A stretch of 30,929 nt of DNA from Candidatus Dormiibacter sp. (GCA_025450495.1 JANWHI010000074.1:1-30929), one strand, 5' to 3'. Counted from the stretch's first letter, positions 1 to 9,723 are shown. The notes: generated by a model from the letters alone, not told the origin. Numbers and translations are program-made.

Positions 1-73
1 CAGCGAGGCGCTCGAGGAGCGGACGCACCTCGTGGGCCCAGGTGTGCATGTAGGGCACACCGAGGAGGCAGCG
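1..73 (-). pseudogene. In-frame continuation of the PLD-like gene past the TAG stop
   Basis: Reading on after the TAG at 76-74 in the same frame gives RCLLGVPYMHTWAHEVRPLL and a few more residues, open to the window edge. The GVPYM stretch and the following amphipathic helix match the layout of a second PLD domain. The third codon positions are G/C rich, as in real genes here. It could instead be a separate gene starting at the ATG at 49, but the fit to the interrupted upstream domain argues for one broken gene. Confidence 0.45.
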
Positions 74-742
74 CTATTCGGCCGAATCGAGGATCGCCTC
101 GATCTCCTGCCGGACCGCCCTCGCCTCGATCGCCAGGTGCAGGCGCCGCGGGCTTACATCGACCAGAAGCGGCGGGACGCTCGGTCGCGGGATCCCGACA
201 GGCGGCACCTCGGCGACCACTTCCACAGCCCAGATCGGTGGGGGCGGAGCCGACTCCCGCCACGCCGCGGTGATCCGCGACCTCGCCGTCGACGCCAGGC
301 CGGGGGCCCCGTCGATGAACGCCCACCACTCGCGGGTGCCCGCCTGCGCAGGTGCCTCCGGCGGCAGGCGGCCGCGGCGGTCGGCGGGGGCGTCCCGCTC
401 GATGAGGTTGCCCGTCCCCACCGCCAGGCGATGGCCGTCGGCGACGAGCAGCTTCCAGTGCGCCTCGCGCGCCGCTTCATGGCGTTTCAGGCGAATCGGC
501 ACGGCCGTGCCGCGCGCCGCCGCCGCCCGCAGCTCTTCGAGGCATCCGCGGTTGGCGCCGCCGTGCCCGTCGAGCAGCACCCGGACCTCGACGCCGCGCT
601 CGACCGCCCGGGGGAACTCCCAGGCAAAGGCGGGCCCCGCTTCGTACACCGCGACGTCCAACCGGGTGCTCGCCGCGGCCAGGAATCGGCGCAGCAGAGT
701 GCCGGCTGAGTCCGGTCCGAGGGCGCAGGTCAGCGCCGTCAT
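74..742 (-). CDS. Phospholipase D-like protein, interrupted by in-frame TAG
   Basis: The 222-residue product carries one clear HKD motif, HWKLLVAD followed by GHRLAVGTGN, the phosphodiester-cleaving signature of the phospholipase D superfamily. It is preceded by a domain-opening segment (TRLDVAVYEAG, then GVEVRVLLDG). PLD enzymes normally have two such domains. Here the second domain seems to begin (AVRQEIEAILDSAE), stops at a TAG (positions 76-74), and then continues in the same frame to the window edge as RCLLGVPYMHTWAHEV and onward, which fits the next strand and helix of a second PLD domain. The gene is therefore probably a two-domain PLD protein broken by a nonsense codon, or a read-through gene. 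I chose the ATG at 742 because the frame upstream of it does not read like protein. The substrate (phospholipid or nucleic acid) cannot be told. Confidence 0.7.
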   Translation of the reverse strand: MTALTCALGPDSAGTLLRRFLAAASTRLDVAVYEAGPAFAWEFPRAVERGVEVRVLLDGHGGANRGCLEELRAAAARGTAVPIRLKRHEAAREAHWKLLVADGHRLAVGTGNLIERDAPADRRGRLPPEAPAQAGTREWWAFIDGAPGLASTARSRITAAWRESAPPPPIWAVEVVAEVPPVGIPRPSVPPLLVDVSPRRLHLAIEARAVRQEIEAILDSAE

Positions 743-774
743 GGGCGCCCGTTGCTGAGGACGCTGGCAAGCAT
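739..774 (-). other. Possible 11-codon leader ORF coupled to the PLD-like gene
   Basis: On the minus strand an ATG at 774 opens the short frame MLASVLSNGRP. Its TGA stop overlaps the ATG of the PLD-like gene as ATGA. A TATTGT hexamer lies nine bases upstream of this ATG. The arrangement would let ribosomes that load on the short frame re-start on the main gene. This is speculative because it rests on one overlap and one hexamer. Confidence 0.25.
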
Positions 775-782
775 GCGCGGGC

Positions 783-789
783 CACAATA
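783..789. promoter_or_regulatory. Overlapping divergent -10 elements (PLD-like gene / htrA)
   Basis: Minus strand reads TATTGT (789-784), a good TAnnnT box nine bases before the ATG at 774. Plus strand reads CACAAT (783-788), a weaker box seven bases before the in-frame ATC at 796. The same seven base pairs could serve both divergent genes, in the manner of symmetric bidirectional bacterial promoters. Confidence 0.35.
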
Positions 790-945
790 GGTCGCATCGA
801 CGAGATTGAGGGCATCCACTGGCCCGATCCACCCCCGGTCCCGGCGGGCGCGCGCCTCCGCGAGCCCGCGGCCACGCCGAACGACGCGCCGCCCCCGCCG
901 CAGGCGCTCGACCGCCCGCGCCGAGGTTGGCGCAGCCTGGTCGCC

Positions 946-1983
946 ATGCTCGCCGTCGGGCTCATCGTCGGTGCGGGCGTCGCCTACGCCGCCACCCGCA
1001 ACCCCTCTGGAGGCTCGGGGGCCGCGGACGTCCGAGTCAACGACAACCCGGTCAACGTCGGCACCGTCGCCACGGTGGCCGTCGCCAAGCAGCTCGCCCC
1101 GGCGGTGGCGACCATCATCGCCGCCCAATCAGCCTCCTCGAACGCGCTGGGCAGCGGCTTCGTCATCGCCCACGACACCTCGGTCAGCTACCTGGTGACC
1201 AACAACCATGTGGTCACCGGCGCCACCGGCCTGCACGTGGTCATGCCCGACGGCCAGGAGTTTGCCGCCAAGCTGGTGGGCACGGACAGCCTCGATGACA
1301 TCGCCGTGGTCAGCGTCCCGAGCACCTCCCTTGCCCAGGCGACCTTCGGCACCTCGGCCAACCTGGCAGTTGGACAGCCGGTGATCGCCATCGGTTCCCC
1401 GCTTGGCAACCAGGGCTCGGTGACCGCGGGGGTGATCAGCGCTCTGCACCGCACCATCAGCGCCAGCGACAGCGGCGGGGCGTCATCCGAGACGCTCGAG
1501 GACGTCCTCCAGACCGACGCGTCGATCAATCCGGGGAACAGCGGTGGCCCGCTGTCGGACATGGCCGGCGATGTCGTCGGGGTCAACGTGGCCACCGCGG
1601 GCAACGCCAACAACATCGGCTACAGCATCCCCGCCGACCTCGCCCGCTACGTCGCCGAGACGCTGATCAACCACCAGAAGGTGCAGCATCCCTTCCTGGG
1701 CATCACCTACCTGCCCAGCATCGACGCCATCGAAGCCGGCTCGGGGTTCTCGGGTCCGGGGGTCTTCGTGAAGAGCGTCCGCGCCGGGACACCCGCGGCG
1801 GGGGCTGGGTTCAGGGCGGCCGACATCCTGGTGGCCATCGACGGCGTCGACATCGACAACGGGCGGACGCTCGGCGGTCTGATCCAGGCGCACCGGGACG
1901 GCGACGTGATCACCTGCAAGGTGCGCCGGGGTGGACAGACGATCACGCTCCACGCCACCCTCGAGGAGCGCCCTGGCGTCTGA
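946..1983 (+). CDS. HtrA/DegP-type membrane-anchored serine protease with PDZ domain
   Basis: This is a trypsin-like serine endoprotease of the HtrA (DegP/DegQ) family, which handles misfolded proteins outside the membrane. Numbered from the ATG at 946, the triad is His88 (TNNHVV), Asp118 (DDIAVV) and Ser199 (NPGNSGGP), followed by a PDZ domain at about residues 250-340 that ends the protein. A membrane helix (SLVAMLAVGLIVGAGVAYA) anchors it. The ATG at 946 falls inside this helix. The frame stays open and protein-like upstream to about 796 (DEIEGIHWPDPP, a proline-rich stretch, RPRRGWRS), giving a normal cytoplasmic tail, but contains no ATG, GTG or TTG. The true start is probably ATC at 796 or ATT at 805, or the canonical start has been lost. 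It is convergent with the Nudix regulator and divergent from the PLD-like gene. Confidence 0.92.
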   Translation: MLAVGLIVGAGVAYAATRNPSGGSGAADVRVNDNPVNVGTVATVAVAKQLAPAVATIIAAQSASSNALGSGFVIAHDTSVSYLVTNNHVVTGATGLHVVMPDGQEFAAKLVGTDSLDDIAVVSVPSTSLAQATFGTSANLAVGQPVIAIGSPLGNQGSVTAGVISALHRTISASDSGGASSETLEDVLQTDASINPGNSGGPLSDMAGDVVGVNVATAGNANNIGYSIPADLARYVAETLINHQKVQHPFLGITYLPSIDAIEAGSGFSGPGVFVKSVRAGTPAAGAGFRAADILVAIDGVDIDNGRTLGGLIQAHRDGDVITCKVRRGGQTITLHATLEERPGV

Positions 1984-1985
1984 TC

Positions 1986-2004
1986 GCCGCGCCCTCAGCG
2001 CGGC
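1986..2004. terminator. Hairpin between convergent htrA and Nudix gene
   Basis: GCCGCGC, a five-base loop CCTCA, then GCGCGGC form a perfect 7-bp stem three bases after the htrA stop. It overlaps the last codons of the convergent Nudix gene. There is no T-run, as is common in very GC-rich genomes, so it could act in both directions or not at all. Confidence 0.4.
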
Positions 2005-2714
2005 TCGCGGGTACGGACCGTCGCGGGCACGCGCGAGCGGCGCGTGCTCCAGGCGGGCCGGCGGTCGACGAACTCGTAGAGCGCGGCAGGTCGGCCCGGG
2101 CCACCCTTGACGACTCCGCCGGTGGTGCGCACCAGGCCGGACTGCTCGAGACCGCGGCGGAAGTTCGAAGGCTCGTAGGTGACGCCGCTGATGGCCTCGA
2201 ACACGCGCCGGGCCTGGGGCATGGTGAACTGCTCGGGAAGAAGGCCGACGGCAATGTTGGACCACCACACCTTGCCGCGCAGGCGCTCGACAGCGTCGCC
2301 GATGACCTCAGCGTGGTCGAACGCAAGCGGCGGTAGGTCGTCGACCGCGAACCAACGCGCCGCCGACTCGTGCTCGCGCAGGACGGCGGCGTCGATGAGC
2401 CCGAGGTAGGCCACCGACGGGATCCAGCCGCGCGGGTCGCGGTTGGGATCGCCGAACGTCTGCAGCTGCTCCATGTAGACAGCCCCGACCCCAGTCTTCT
2501 CGGTGAGCTTGCGCTGCGCAGTCTCCTCGGGTCGCTCGTCACCGCTCATGAAGCCGCCGGGCAGCGACCACATGCCGGCTGCCGGCTGCTCCTCACGTCG
2601 AACAAGCAGCACGTGCAGACGTCCGGACACGGGGGCAAGCACGACCGGCAGCGCGGTCAGCCCGGCGGGTGACGCGAAGCCGGCGCTGTTGACGGCGCGG
2701 AGCGGTTCGTGCAT
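1995..2714 (-). CDS. Nudix-fold regulator, NrtR-like, with degenerate Nudix box
   Basis: The 239-residue protein has an N-terminal Nudix domain (about residues 18-140) and a C-terminal winged-helix-like domain (about 145-225, including PQARRVFEAISGVTYEPSNFRRGLE and the KGGPGRPAALYEF end). That order is typical of NrtR/YjhB-type proteins, where a Nudix domain senses ADP-ribose-like ligands and the C-terminal part binds DNA. The Nudix box starts at Gly54 and reads GFMSGDE, then RKLTEKTGV, so the canonical REUXEE has become RKLTEK (Glu to Lys at 69 and 73). Catalysis is therefore doubtful and a sensing role more likely. Classical NrtR controls NAD synthesis, but no NAD gene is next to it here, so the target is unknown. 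Confidence 0.85.
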   Translation of the reverse strand: MHEPLRAVNSAGFASPAGLTALPVVLAPVSGRLHVLLVRREEQPAAGMWSLPGGFMSGDERPEETAQRKLTEKTGVGAVYMEQLQTFGDPNRDPRGWIPSVAYLGLIDAAVLREHESAARWFAVDDLPPLAFDHAEVIGDAVERLRGKVWWSNIAVGLLPEQFTMPQARRVFEAISGVTYEPSNFRRGLEQSGLVRTTGGVVKGGPGRPAALYEFVDRRPAWSTRRSRVPATVRTREPR

Positions 2715-2722
2715 GGCCGGTC

Positions 2723-2728
2723 AACGTA
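2723..2728 (-). promoter_or_regulatory. -10 box TACGTT of the Nudix regulator gene
   Basis: TACGTT sits eight bases before the ATG at 2714 and is preceded by TGC, giving an extended -10. There is no room for a leader. Confidence 0.5.
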
Positions 2729-2747
2729 GCAGCCGGCGGCAGCGGCC

Positions 2748-3092
2748 GTACAGGGTGGCATCTTCATCGCCATCCTCCCCCTGCTGTCGCCTGAGAAGGG
2801 CGAGCAGATGACGTTCGCCGTCCAGGGCATCCTGCTGCTCGTCTCCGGCGTGTACTACCCGCTGACGGTGCCTCCGGGACTGTTCCAGGCCATCGGTCGA
2901 GCCTCACCGCTCACCTACACGCTCTCCGGCATGCGCGACGCGCTGCTCAACAACAGCGGCGTGGCTGCGCTGCTTCCCACGGTCGCGGTGCTGCTTGCCA
3001 TGGGCGTTGTGCTGGTGACCGGCGGCATCGTGGCCTTCGGGGCCGCGGAGAGGCGAGCCAAGCGCCTCGGCCTGCTCAAGCGCAGCGGCTGA
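2748..3092 (+). pseudogene. C-terminal remnant of an ABC-2 type transporter permease
   Basis: From about 2757 the frame reads GIFIAILPLLSPEKGEQ, then MTFAVQGILLLVSGVYYPLT and onward to a basic tail (RRAKRLGLLKRSG). This matches the last 40% or so of an ABC-2 family permease, an integral membrane subunit usually about 260 residues long. The homologous reading starts before the first ATG (2808), and the frame is closed by a TAG at 2727. The front half of the protein and the partner ATPase are missing, and the start region has been taken over by the promoter of the divergent Nudix gene. I read it as a deletion remnant; a short membrane protein starting at 2808 is possible but would lack the N-terminal helices of the family. 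Confidence 0.7.
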
Positions 3093-3195
3093 CCGGACGC
3101 CAGGCTCGTCACGGCCCGATGGCGCCGCGACGGCTGGCCGGCGGAACGTGAACCGGCCGTGACGCAATTGCCACGAATGGTGATTCCGCGCGCAC

Positions 3196-3201
3196 TACGC
3201 T
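3196..3201 (+). promoter_or_regulatory. -10 box TACGCT, leaderless start at 3209
   Basis: TACGCT is followed by seven bases and the GTG at 3209; no ribosome-binding sequence fits between them. Confidence 0.5.
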
Positions 3202-3208
3202 GGCCGCA

Positions 3209-3838
3209 GTGAATGGGTCTCCATCCGGCACCCTCCCGCCTCTCGGCGTGCCCCGCCCGCCGCGCCGCACGTTGATCGCGCCTCCCGCAGCCGTGCGGCT
3301 CGCCCAGGTCTGTCTGGTGTTCCGCATCGCCGTGGTCGTCGGGCTGATGCTCACCGCCGGCCTCTCCGCCCCTGCGACCTCCCTGCGCCTCCCCGCATCG
3401 CAGACAGTTCTCCTGCCCGGCGGCGCGCTCTGGACGGCCCTGGCCGCCTGGGTGCTCGCCGGCTCCATCCTGGAGACGGCGCTCGTTCTCCGCCTCGGCA
3501 CCCTGCGGACCGGCAGCCGCCGGCTCGTCCTGCTCGCCGAATCCGCGGTGATCGTCGGCACCGGCATGTACGCCGCCGCCGGCGTCAAGACGGCACTGGT
3601 GCCCCTGGTGGCATCGATCGCAGCCGTGGTCCTGCTTCGCCTCGATCACGTGCGCCATTCGTTCAATCGCGCCCGGGCCGAGCGGCGCCTGGTGGGCCAT
3701 CGAATCCCGTCGGTTCTCTACACCGGGTACGGGTTCGCCGACCCGGTCGGGGCGAGGCACCGCCAGGAGGTGGGTTACCGGTTGGGCATCGACTGCCCGC
3801 GCACCGACGAGGCCGACGCGGAGAAGTCGAGGGCGTAA
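3209..3838 (+). CDS. Hypothetical four-helix membrane protein
   Basis: I do not recognise a family. The 209-residue product has a proline-rich N-terminus and likely membrane helices at about residues 31-53, 75-97, 105-122 and 125-145 (the last two contiguous). It ends in a roughly 60-residue polar tail with many Arg and Glu residues (HVRHSFNRARAERRLVGHR), presumably cytoplasmic. GTG is chosen as start because a TACGCT box lies seven bases upstream. The last 64 bases overlap the end of the convergent GNAT gene, so one of the two tails may be poorly conserved. Function is unknown. Confidence 0.65.
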   Translation: MNGSPSGTLPPLGVPRPPRRTLIAPPAAVRLAQVCLVFRIAVVVGLMLTAGLSAPATSLRLPASQTVLLPGGALWTALAAWVLAGSILETALVLRLGTLRTGSRRLVLLAESAVIVGTGMYAAAGVKTALVPLVASIAAVVLLRLDHVRHSFNRARAERRLVGHRIPSVLYTGYGFADPVGARHRQEVGYRLGIDCPRTDEADAEKSRA

Positions 3839-4317
3839 CCGACGGCGGGTTCGACATGGCCGGCCGCCGCGAAGCTGCCCTCAGCGAACGCAACGCAGCC
3901 GCGAGCCTCGTAGAACCGGCGCGCAGCCGCGCGAGCAAGGGTCCAGACCTCCATCCGCGCGCAGCCGCGGAGGCGGAACTCGTCGACTGCCCGCGACCAG
4001 AGAGCCAGGCCGACGCCTCGTCCCTGCTCTTCGGGTCGCACATAGAATGCGGCCAGCTCAGCGTCCCCGCTGCGCAGCAGGCCGAGCGATGCGAGGCCGA
4101 TGAGCCCGCCATCGCGCCGGGCGCCGAGGGTGCCGGCGGGTGCGAGCCTTGACGCCACCCAGCTGCCCTCGCCCTCGACGTCACCGTCGAAGATCCCGTC
4201 GATCTCGGCGACGGAGAAGATGTGGGAGTACGCCGCCTGCCAGGCGGCGCGGACGACGTCGACCCGCGCCTCGCGCTCCGAGGCGCTCTCGGTCCAGCCG
4301 ATGCTGAGCGCGCTCAA
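3775..4317 (-). CDS. GNAT-family N-acetyltransferase
   Basis: A 180-residue acetyltransferase of the GCN5-related family, which moves an acetyl group from acetyl-CoA to an amine. Visible features are the N-terminal helix region (VRAAWQAAYSHIFSVAEID), the beta4 strand (ELAAFYVRPEEQGRGVG) with the Q-x-x-G-x-G-like acetyl-CoA loop QGRGVG, and the C-terminal ARRFYEARGCVAF helix-strand typical of the family. The longer frame upstream is not protein-like. The TTG at 4317 overlaps the stop of the preceding gene as TTGA, which indicates translational coupling. The acceptor substrate cannot be told. The 3' end overlaps the convergent membrane-protein gene by 64 bases. Confidence 0.85.
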   Translation of the reverse strand: MSALSIGWTESASEREARVDVVRAAWQAAYSHIFSVAEIDGIFDGDVEGEGSWVASRLAPAGTLGARRDGGLIGLASLGLLRSGDAELAAFYVRPEEQGRGVGLALWSRAVDEFRLRGCARMEVWTLARAAARRFYEARGCVAFAEGSFAAAGHVEPAVGYALDFSASASSVRGQSMPNR

Positions 4318-4988
4318 CTCCGGGTCGCCACCTCCTGCCGGGTGACAACAAGCTCGATCGAGCGCGCCATCGCCGCGGTGAAGGCGCGGCGTTCTGCGGC
4401 GTCGGTGACCGCGTCCACCAGGTGGCCGGCACGGCGGTGCTCGATCCACGGCGGCACGCCCTGACCGATCAACTCGGTGTCGACCCGCGCGCAGACCAGG
4501 CAGTCGTCGTGCTCGTCGACCTCGACCGACACCCTGCTGACCACCGCGGTGTCGTCAAGGACCTTCCAAGCCTTGGCCCAGCGCCGGGATTGGCCGCCGG
4601 GGGTGAGCAGCAGCCGGACGGGGTCGGTGATCACTGCGGCGCCTGCGCTCGCAGCCACCCTGTGGAGAAGGTCGCGCACGGAGGCATCGAGCTCCCGCCC
4701 CATCCAGCCGACCAGGGAGGGGGCGCGATTGTCGAGGTCGGGCAGCCCTGCGACAGCCTCCGCACCGTCGAGCGCGCTCATCGTCGACCCGTGCCGGCGG
4801 CAGAAGGGCAGGCCGCCAACCAGCACGGCGTGTTGTGGACACCACCCGGTGGGACAGCTGCGGCCGCGTTTGTCCATGTATCCGCACGCCGATCCGTCGC
4901 GGCGCCGGCACCCGGCCATGCGGCAACGCTGAATGGTCGCGGCGGTCGGCGCCTCAGGGCTCGCGGCCTTCTTCGATCGACCGAACAC
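4314..4988 (-). CDS. Cys-rich protein of unknown function, N-terminal zinc-knuckle-like region
   Basis: I do not recognise a family for this 224-residue protein. The first 70 residues hold Cys22-x4-Cys27, Cys35, Cys45-x4-Cys50-x2-His53 and Cys63-x2-His66, an arrangement that would suit two zinc sites (sequence landmarks CRMAGC, CPTGWCPQH and CRRH). The rest is an alpha/beta segment (ASVRDLLHRVAASAGAAVIT, KAWKVLDDTAVVSRVSVEVD) with another Cys pair, CLVC, and no membrane helix. The GTG at 4988 has a strong ribosome-binding site, GGAGGAGGG, four bases upstream, unlike the many leaderless genes nearby. It is coupled to the acetyltransferase by a TTGA overlap, so the two probably act together. 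Confidence 0.75.
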   Translation of the reverse strand: MFGRSKKAASPEAPTAATIQRCRMAGCRRRDGSACGYMDKRGRSCPTGWCPQHAVLVGGLPFCRRHGSTMSALDGAEAVAGLPDLDNRAPSLVGWMGRELDASVRDLLHRVAASAGAAVITDPVRLLLTPGGQSRRWAKAWKVLDDTAVVSRVSVEVDEHDDCLVCARVDTELIGQGVPPWIEHRRAGHLVDAVTDAAERRAFTAAMARSIELVVTRQEVATRS

Positions 4989-5299
4989 GCGCCCTCCTCC
5001 GGATCTTCCTTGGCCGTACTCGACCGTGATGGTGGGACGTGCCGGCCCGCGGCGTCAAGCGCACGCCGCAAAGCCCTCGTTCGCGTCGGAAGCGCCACTC
5101 GCACTGTCAGTTGTGGTATCACTACTTCGCGCAACCCGTTCGCCATCTGGGCGGTGCTCCCGCTGATCACCCTGACATTCGCCGGGCTGGCGTTTGCCAT
5201 CGTTGTCCTCGGACTCTGCTCATCCCGGCGGTCACCCTCACGGGAAGCCTCAACCTCACCCACGACGGGCATCCTTCTCGGAGCGTGGCGCTGACCGGC
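4989..5299. other. Gene-poor stretch with a hydrophobic plus-strand segment
   Basis: No gene with a usable start is visible in these 311 bases. The plus-strand frame ending at 5294 encodes one convincing membrane helix at about 5133-5220 (NPFAIWAVLPLITLTFAG, then LAFAIVVLGLCSSRR) with G/C-rich third codon positions. This could be a single-pass small membrane protein. No ATG, GTG or TTG occurs in frame near it and no TAnnnT box is suitably placed, so I do not call a gene. Confidence 0.35.
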
Positions 5300-5943
5300 T
5301 CAGCCGTGCCTCGGCGTGCCGGTCAGCGCCGCCGCCGTGCCCAGGGTCACATACACGCCGCCGGTGACCAGGCGCTGTCCGCGCGAACGCCACAGCCGCC
5401 GGCGCAGCCAGCCGCCAGCCGCCGAGCCGACCAGGGCATAGGTGCCGTCAGTGACCAGACCGAGCGCGATGAACAGTCCACCCAACATCAGCACCTGCAA
5501 AGCCACCGCCCCCCTTGCGGGGTTGATGAATTGGGGTAGAAACGCGAGAAAGAACAGCGCAGTCTTGGGGTTGAGGATATTGACGAGCACGCCGGTCGCA
5601 ACCACGCGCCGCAAAGGCGCTCGCACTAGGGTGTCATCTGCTGGGCGCGAATCGCGCACCAGGATGCGCCGAATCCCGATCGTGATGAGGTAGGCGGCGC
5701 CCGCCAATTTCACAAGCGTGAACGCCTCTGCCGACGACGCCAGGAGTGCCGAGATCCCAAGCGCCGCTGCGCTGACGTGGACCACGGTGCCGAGGTGCAC
5801 ACCGGCGACCGAGGCGAGCCCGGCGGCGCGGCCCTCGTCAACGCTGCGCGTGACGATGTACATCACCGCAGGCCCGGGGATCACCAGCAGCGCCAGCGAG
5901 GCGATCGCGAAGACAGTGAACGTGGCCCAGGTTGGCATCAGCA

Positions 5944-5944
<1 letters not shown>
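5300..5944 (-). CDS. LysE/RhtB-family amino acid exporter
   Basis: A 214-residue membrane transporter of the LysE/RhtB family, which exports amino acids or their derivatives. The family signature follows the first helix (VIPGPAVMYIVTRS), the second block reads GVHLGTVVHV, and the central LNPKTALFFLAFLPQF motif is intact. Six helices can be drawn at about 7-27, 42-66, 70-88, 115-140, 147-172 and 190-208. Length is normal. The ATG at 5944 overlaps the stop of the upstream glucosidase gene (TGATG), so it is translationally coupled; a second ATG two codons in (5938) is equally possible. The exported substrate is unknown. Confidence 0.9.
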
Positions 5945-8589
<2,645 letters not shown>

Positions 8590-8596
8590 CCGCGGC

Positions 8597-8602
8597 AGTC
8601 TA
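8597..8602 (-). promoter_or_regulatory. -10 box TAGACT of the glucosidase gene, sharing the MBL stop codon
   Basis: TAGACT lies seven bases before the GTG at 8589. Its first three bases (8602-8600) are also the TAG stop of the upstream MBL-fold gene. Confidence 0.5.
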
Positions 8603-9658
8603 CCGATGCTCGGTGCGCACCCATCGCCAGGGCACCGTGGGCTCGCGCCGCAAAGCCCCGCGCGCTTCGAGGAGGACGAGATGGGCGAGCGTCTCCCCCA
8701 CCGCCGCGCGCTGCATGTGACCACGCACCTGGTCCCACGTGCGCGACCACGGCAGCCGGCGGGTCGTCTCCCAGCAGGTGGCCCCGGGATGGTCGGCAAT
8801 CGCCTGCTCCACGACACGGAGCCGCTCGGCATGATGCTCGAGCAGCTCGTCGACGCGGGCGGCCAGCGGGGCGAAGCGCCACTCGTGCGCCGGCAGCACC
8901 TCCTCGACATCGAGGTCGCGAACGGCGCGCAGGGAGTCGAGGAAGTCGGCCAGCGGGTTGCCCTGCTGTTGCGCGTGGACGGAGATGTTGGGACTGATCC
9001 GTGGCAGCACGTGGTCACCGCTGAGCAGGACCCGCCGGTCGCGGTCGAGGAAGCAGACGTGGCCCGGTGAGTGTCCCGGCGTGTGCAGCGGTACGATGTC
9101 CCAGCCCCGCAGCGGCAGCTGCCTGCCGTGTTCGAGGAGCACGTCGGGCTCCGCCTGGCTGACGAACTCACGCACGCCCATCGACGCTTCGCTCAGCTCA
9201 GCCACGACGTCGGCGGGGACGCCGCAGTTGGCAAGAAGACCGCGCATCTGGGCGACCACCATGCCCACGTCGGCGCCGTAGCGGCCGGGAAGGAGAGCAG
9301 CGTCGGCTGGGTGCAGAGCCACCCAGGCGCCGCTGGCCTCGCGCAGCCGACCCGCCAAACCGTAGTGGTCGGGATGAATGTGCGTGATCAGGGCGGCCCG
9401 GACGTCGCCGACTGAGTACCCGGCTACGGCAAGGCCATCGACGAGCGCAGTCCACGCCGCCTCGGTGTTCCAGCCGGTGTCGACGACGGCGACGCCGTCG
9501 TGGAGCTCGAGCAGGTGGACGAGGACGTAGCGCAGCGGGTTGTCAGGGATGGGCACCGGTACTGACCAGAGCTGGGGACGCACCAGCTCGACCGCGGGCA
9601 GGACACCGTCACGCCAGGCCTGCCTCTGCGCTGTGCCGGTGATCTCGACTGCGGTCAC
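8600..9658 (-). CDS. MBL-fold metallo-hydrolase
   Basis: A 352-residue metallo-beta-lactamase-fold hydrolase with the metal-binding signature THIHPDHYG (His93, His95, Asp97, His98), then HTPGHSPGHVCFLD and SGDHVLPRISPN supplying further ligands. The C-terminal 90 residues (VEEVLPAHEWRFAPL, then a helical region) match the extension of MBL proteins of the glyoxalase II/YqgX-like group. Likely substrates are thioesters or lactones, but this cannot be decided. The frame is open far upstream through lhr; the GTG at 9658 is chosen because TACGAT lies eight bases before it and the protein-like reading starts there. Its stop codon TAG forms part of the -10 box of the next gene. Confidence 0.9.
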   Translation of the reverse strand: MTAVEITGTAQRQAWRDGVLPAVELVRPQLWSVPVPIPDNPLRYVLVHLLELHDGVAVVDTGWNTEAAWTALVDGLAVAGYSVGDVRAALITHIHPDHYGLAGRLREASGAWVALHPADAALLPGRYGADVGMVVAQMRGLLANCGVPADVVAELSEASMGVREFVSQAEPDVLLEHGRQLPLRGWDIVPLHTPGHSPGHVCFLDRDRRVLLSGDHVLPRISPNISVHAQQQGNPLADFLDSLRAVRDLDVEEVLPAHEWRFAPLAARVDELLEHHAERLRVVEQAIADHPGATCWETTRRLPWSRTWDQVRGHMQRAAVGETLAHLVLLEARGALRREPTVPWRWVRTEHR

Positions 9659-9666
9659 GAGGGCGG

Positions 9667-9672
9667 ATCGTA
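9667..9672 (-). promoter_or_regulatory. -10 box TACGAT of the MBL-fold gene
   Basis: TACGAT is eight bases before the GTG at 9658. The divergent hemolysin III gene has its own box 46 bases away. Confidence 0.5.
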
Positions 9673-9717
9673 TGTCACTCGGTCTCGAACAACACCGACT
9701 GGAGCGCCCCCGACGGG

Positions 9718-9723
9718 TAAGGT
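9718..9723 (+). promoter_or_regulatory. -10 box TAAGGT of the hemolysin III-type gene
   Basis: TAAGGT is followed by seven bases and the GTG at 9731. The alternative in-frame GTG at 9722 lies inside the box, which favours 9731. Confidence 0.5.

Noticed and set aside
2915..3760. A 281-residue minus-strand frame over the permease remnant and membrane protein
   Set aside because: Composition is Arg/Gly/His-rich and both plus-strand genes under it have hydrophobic helices typical of real proteins.
4422..5294. A 290-residue plus-strand frame
   Set aside because: Most of it is antisense to the Cys-rich gene; only the last helix-encoding part, outside that gene, looks protein-like and is reported separately.
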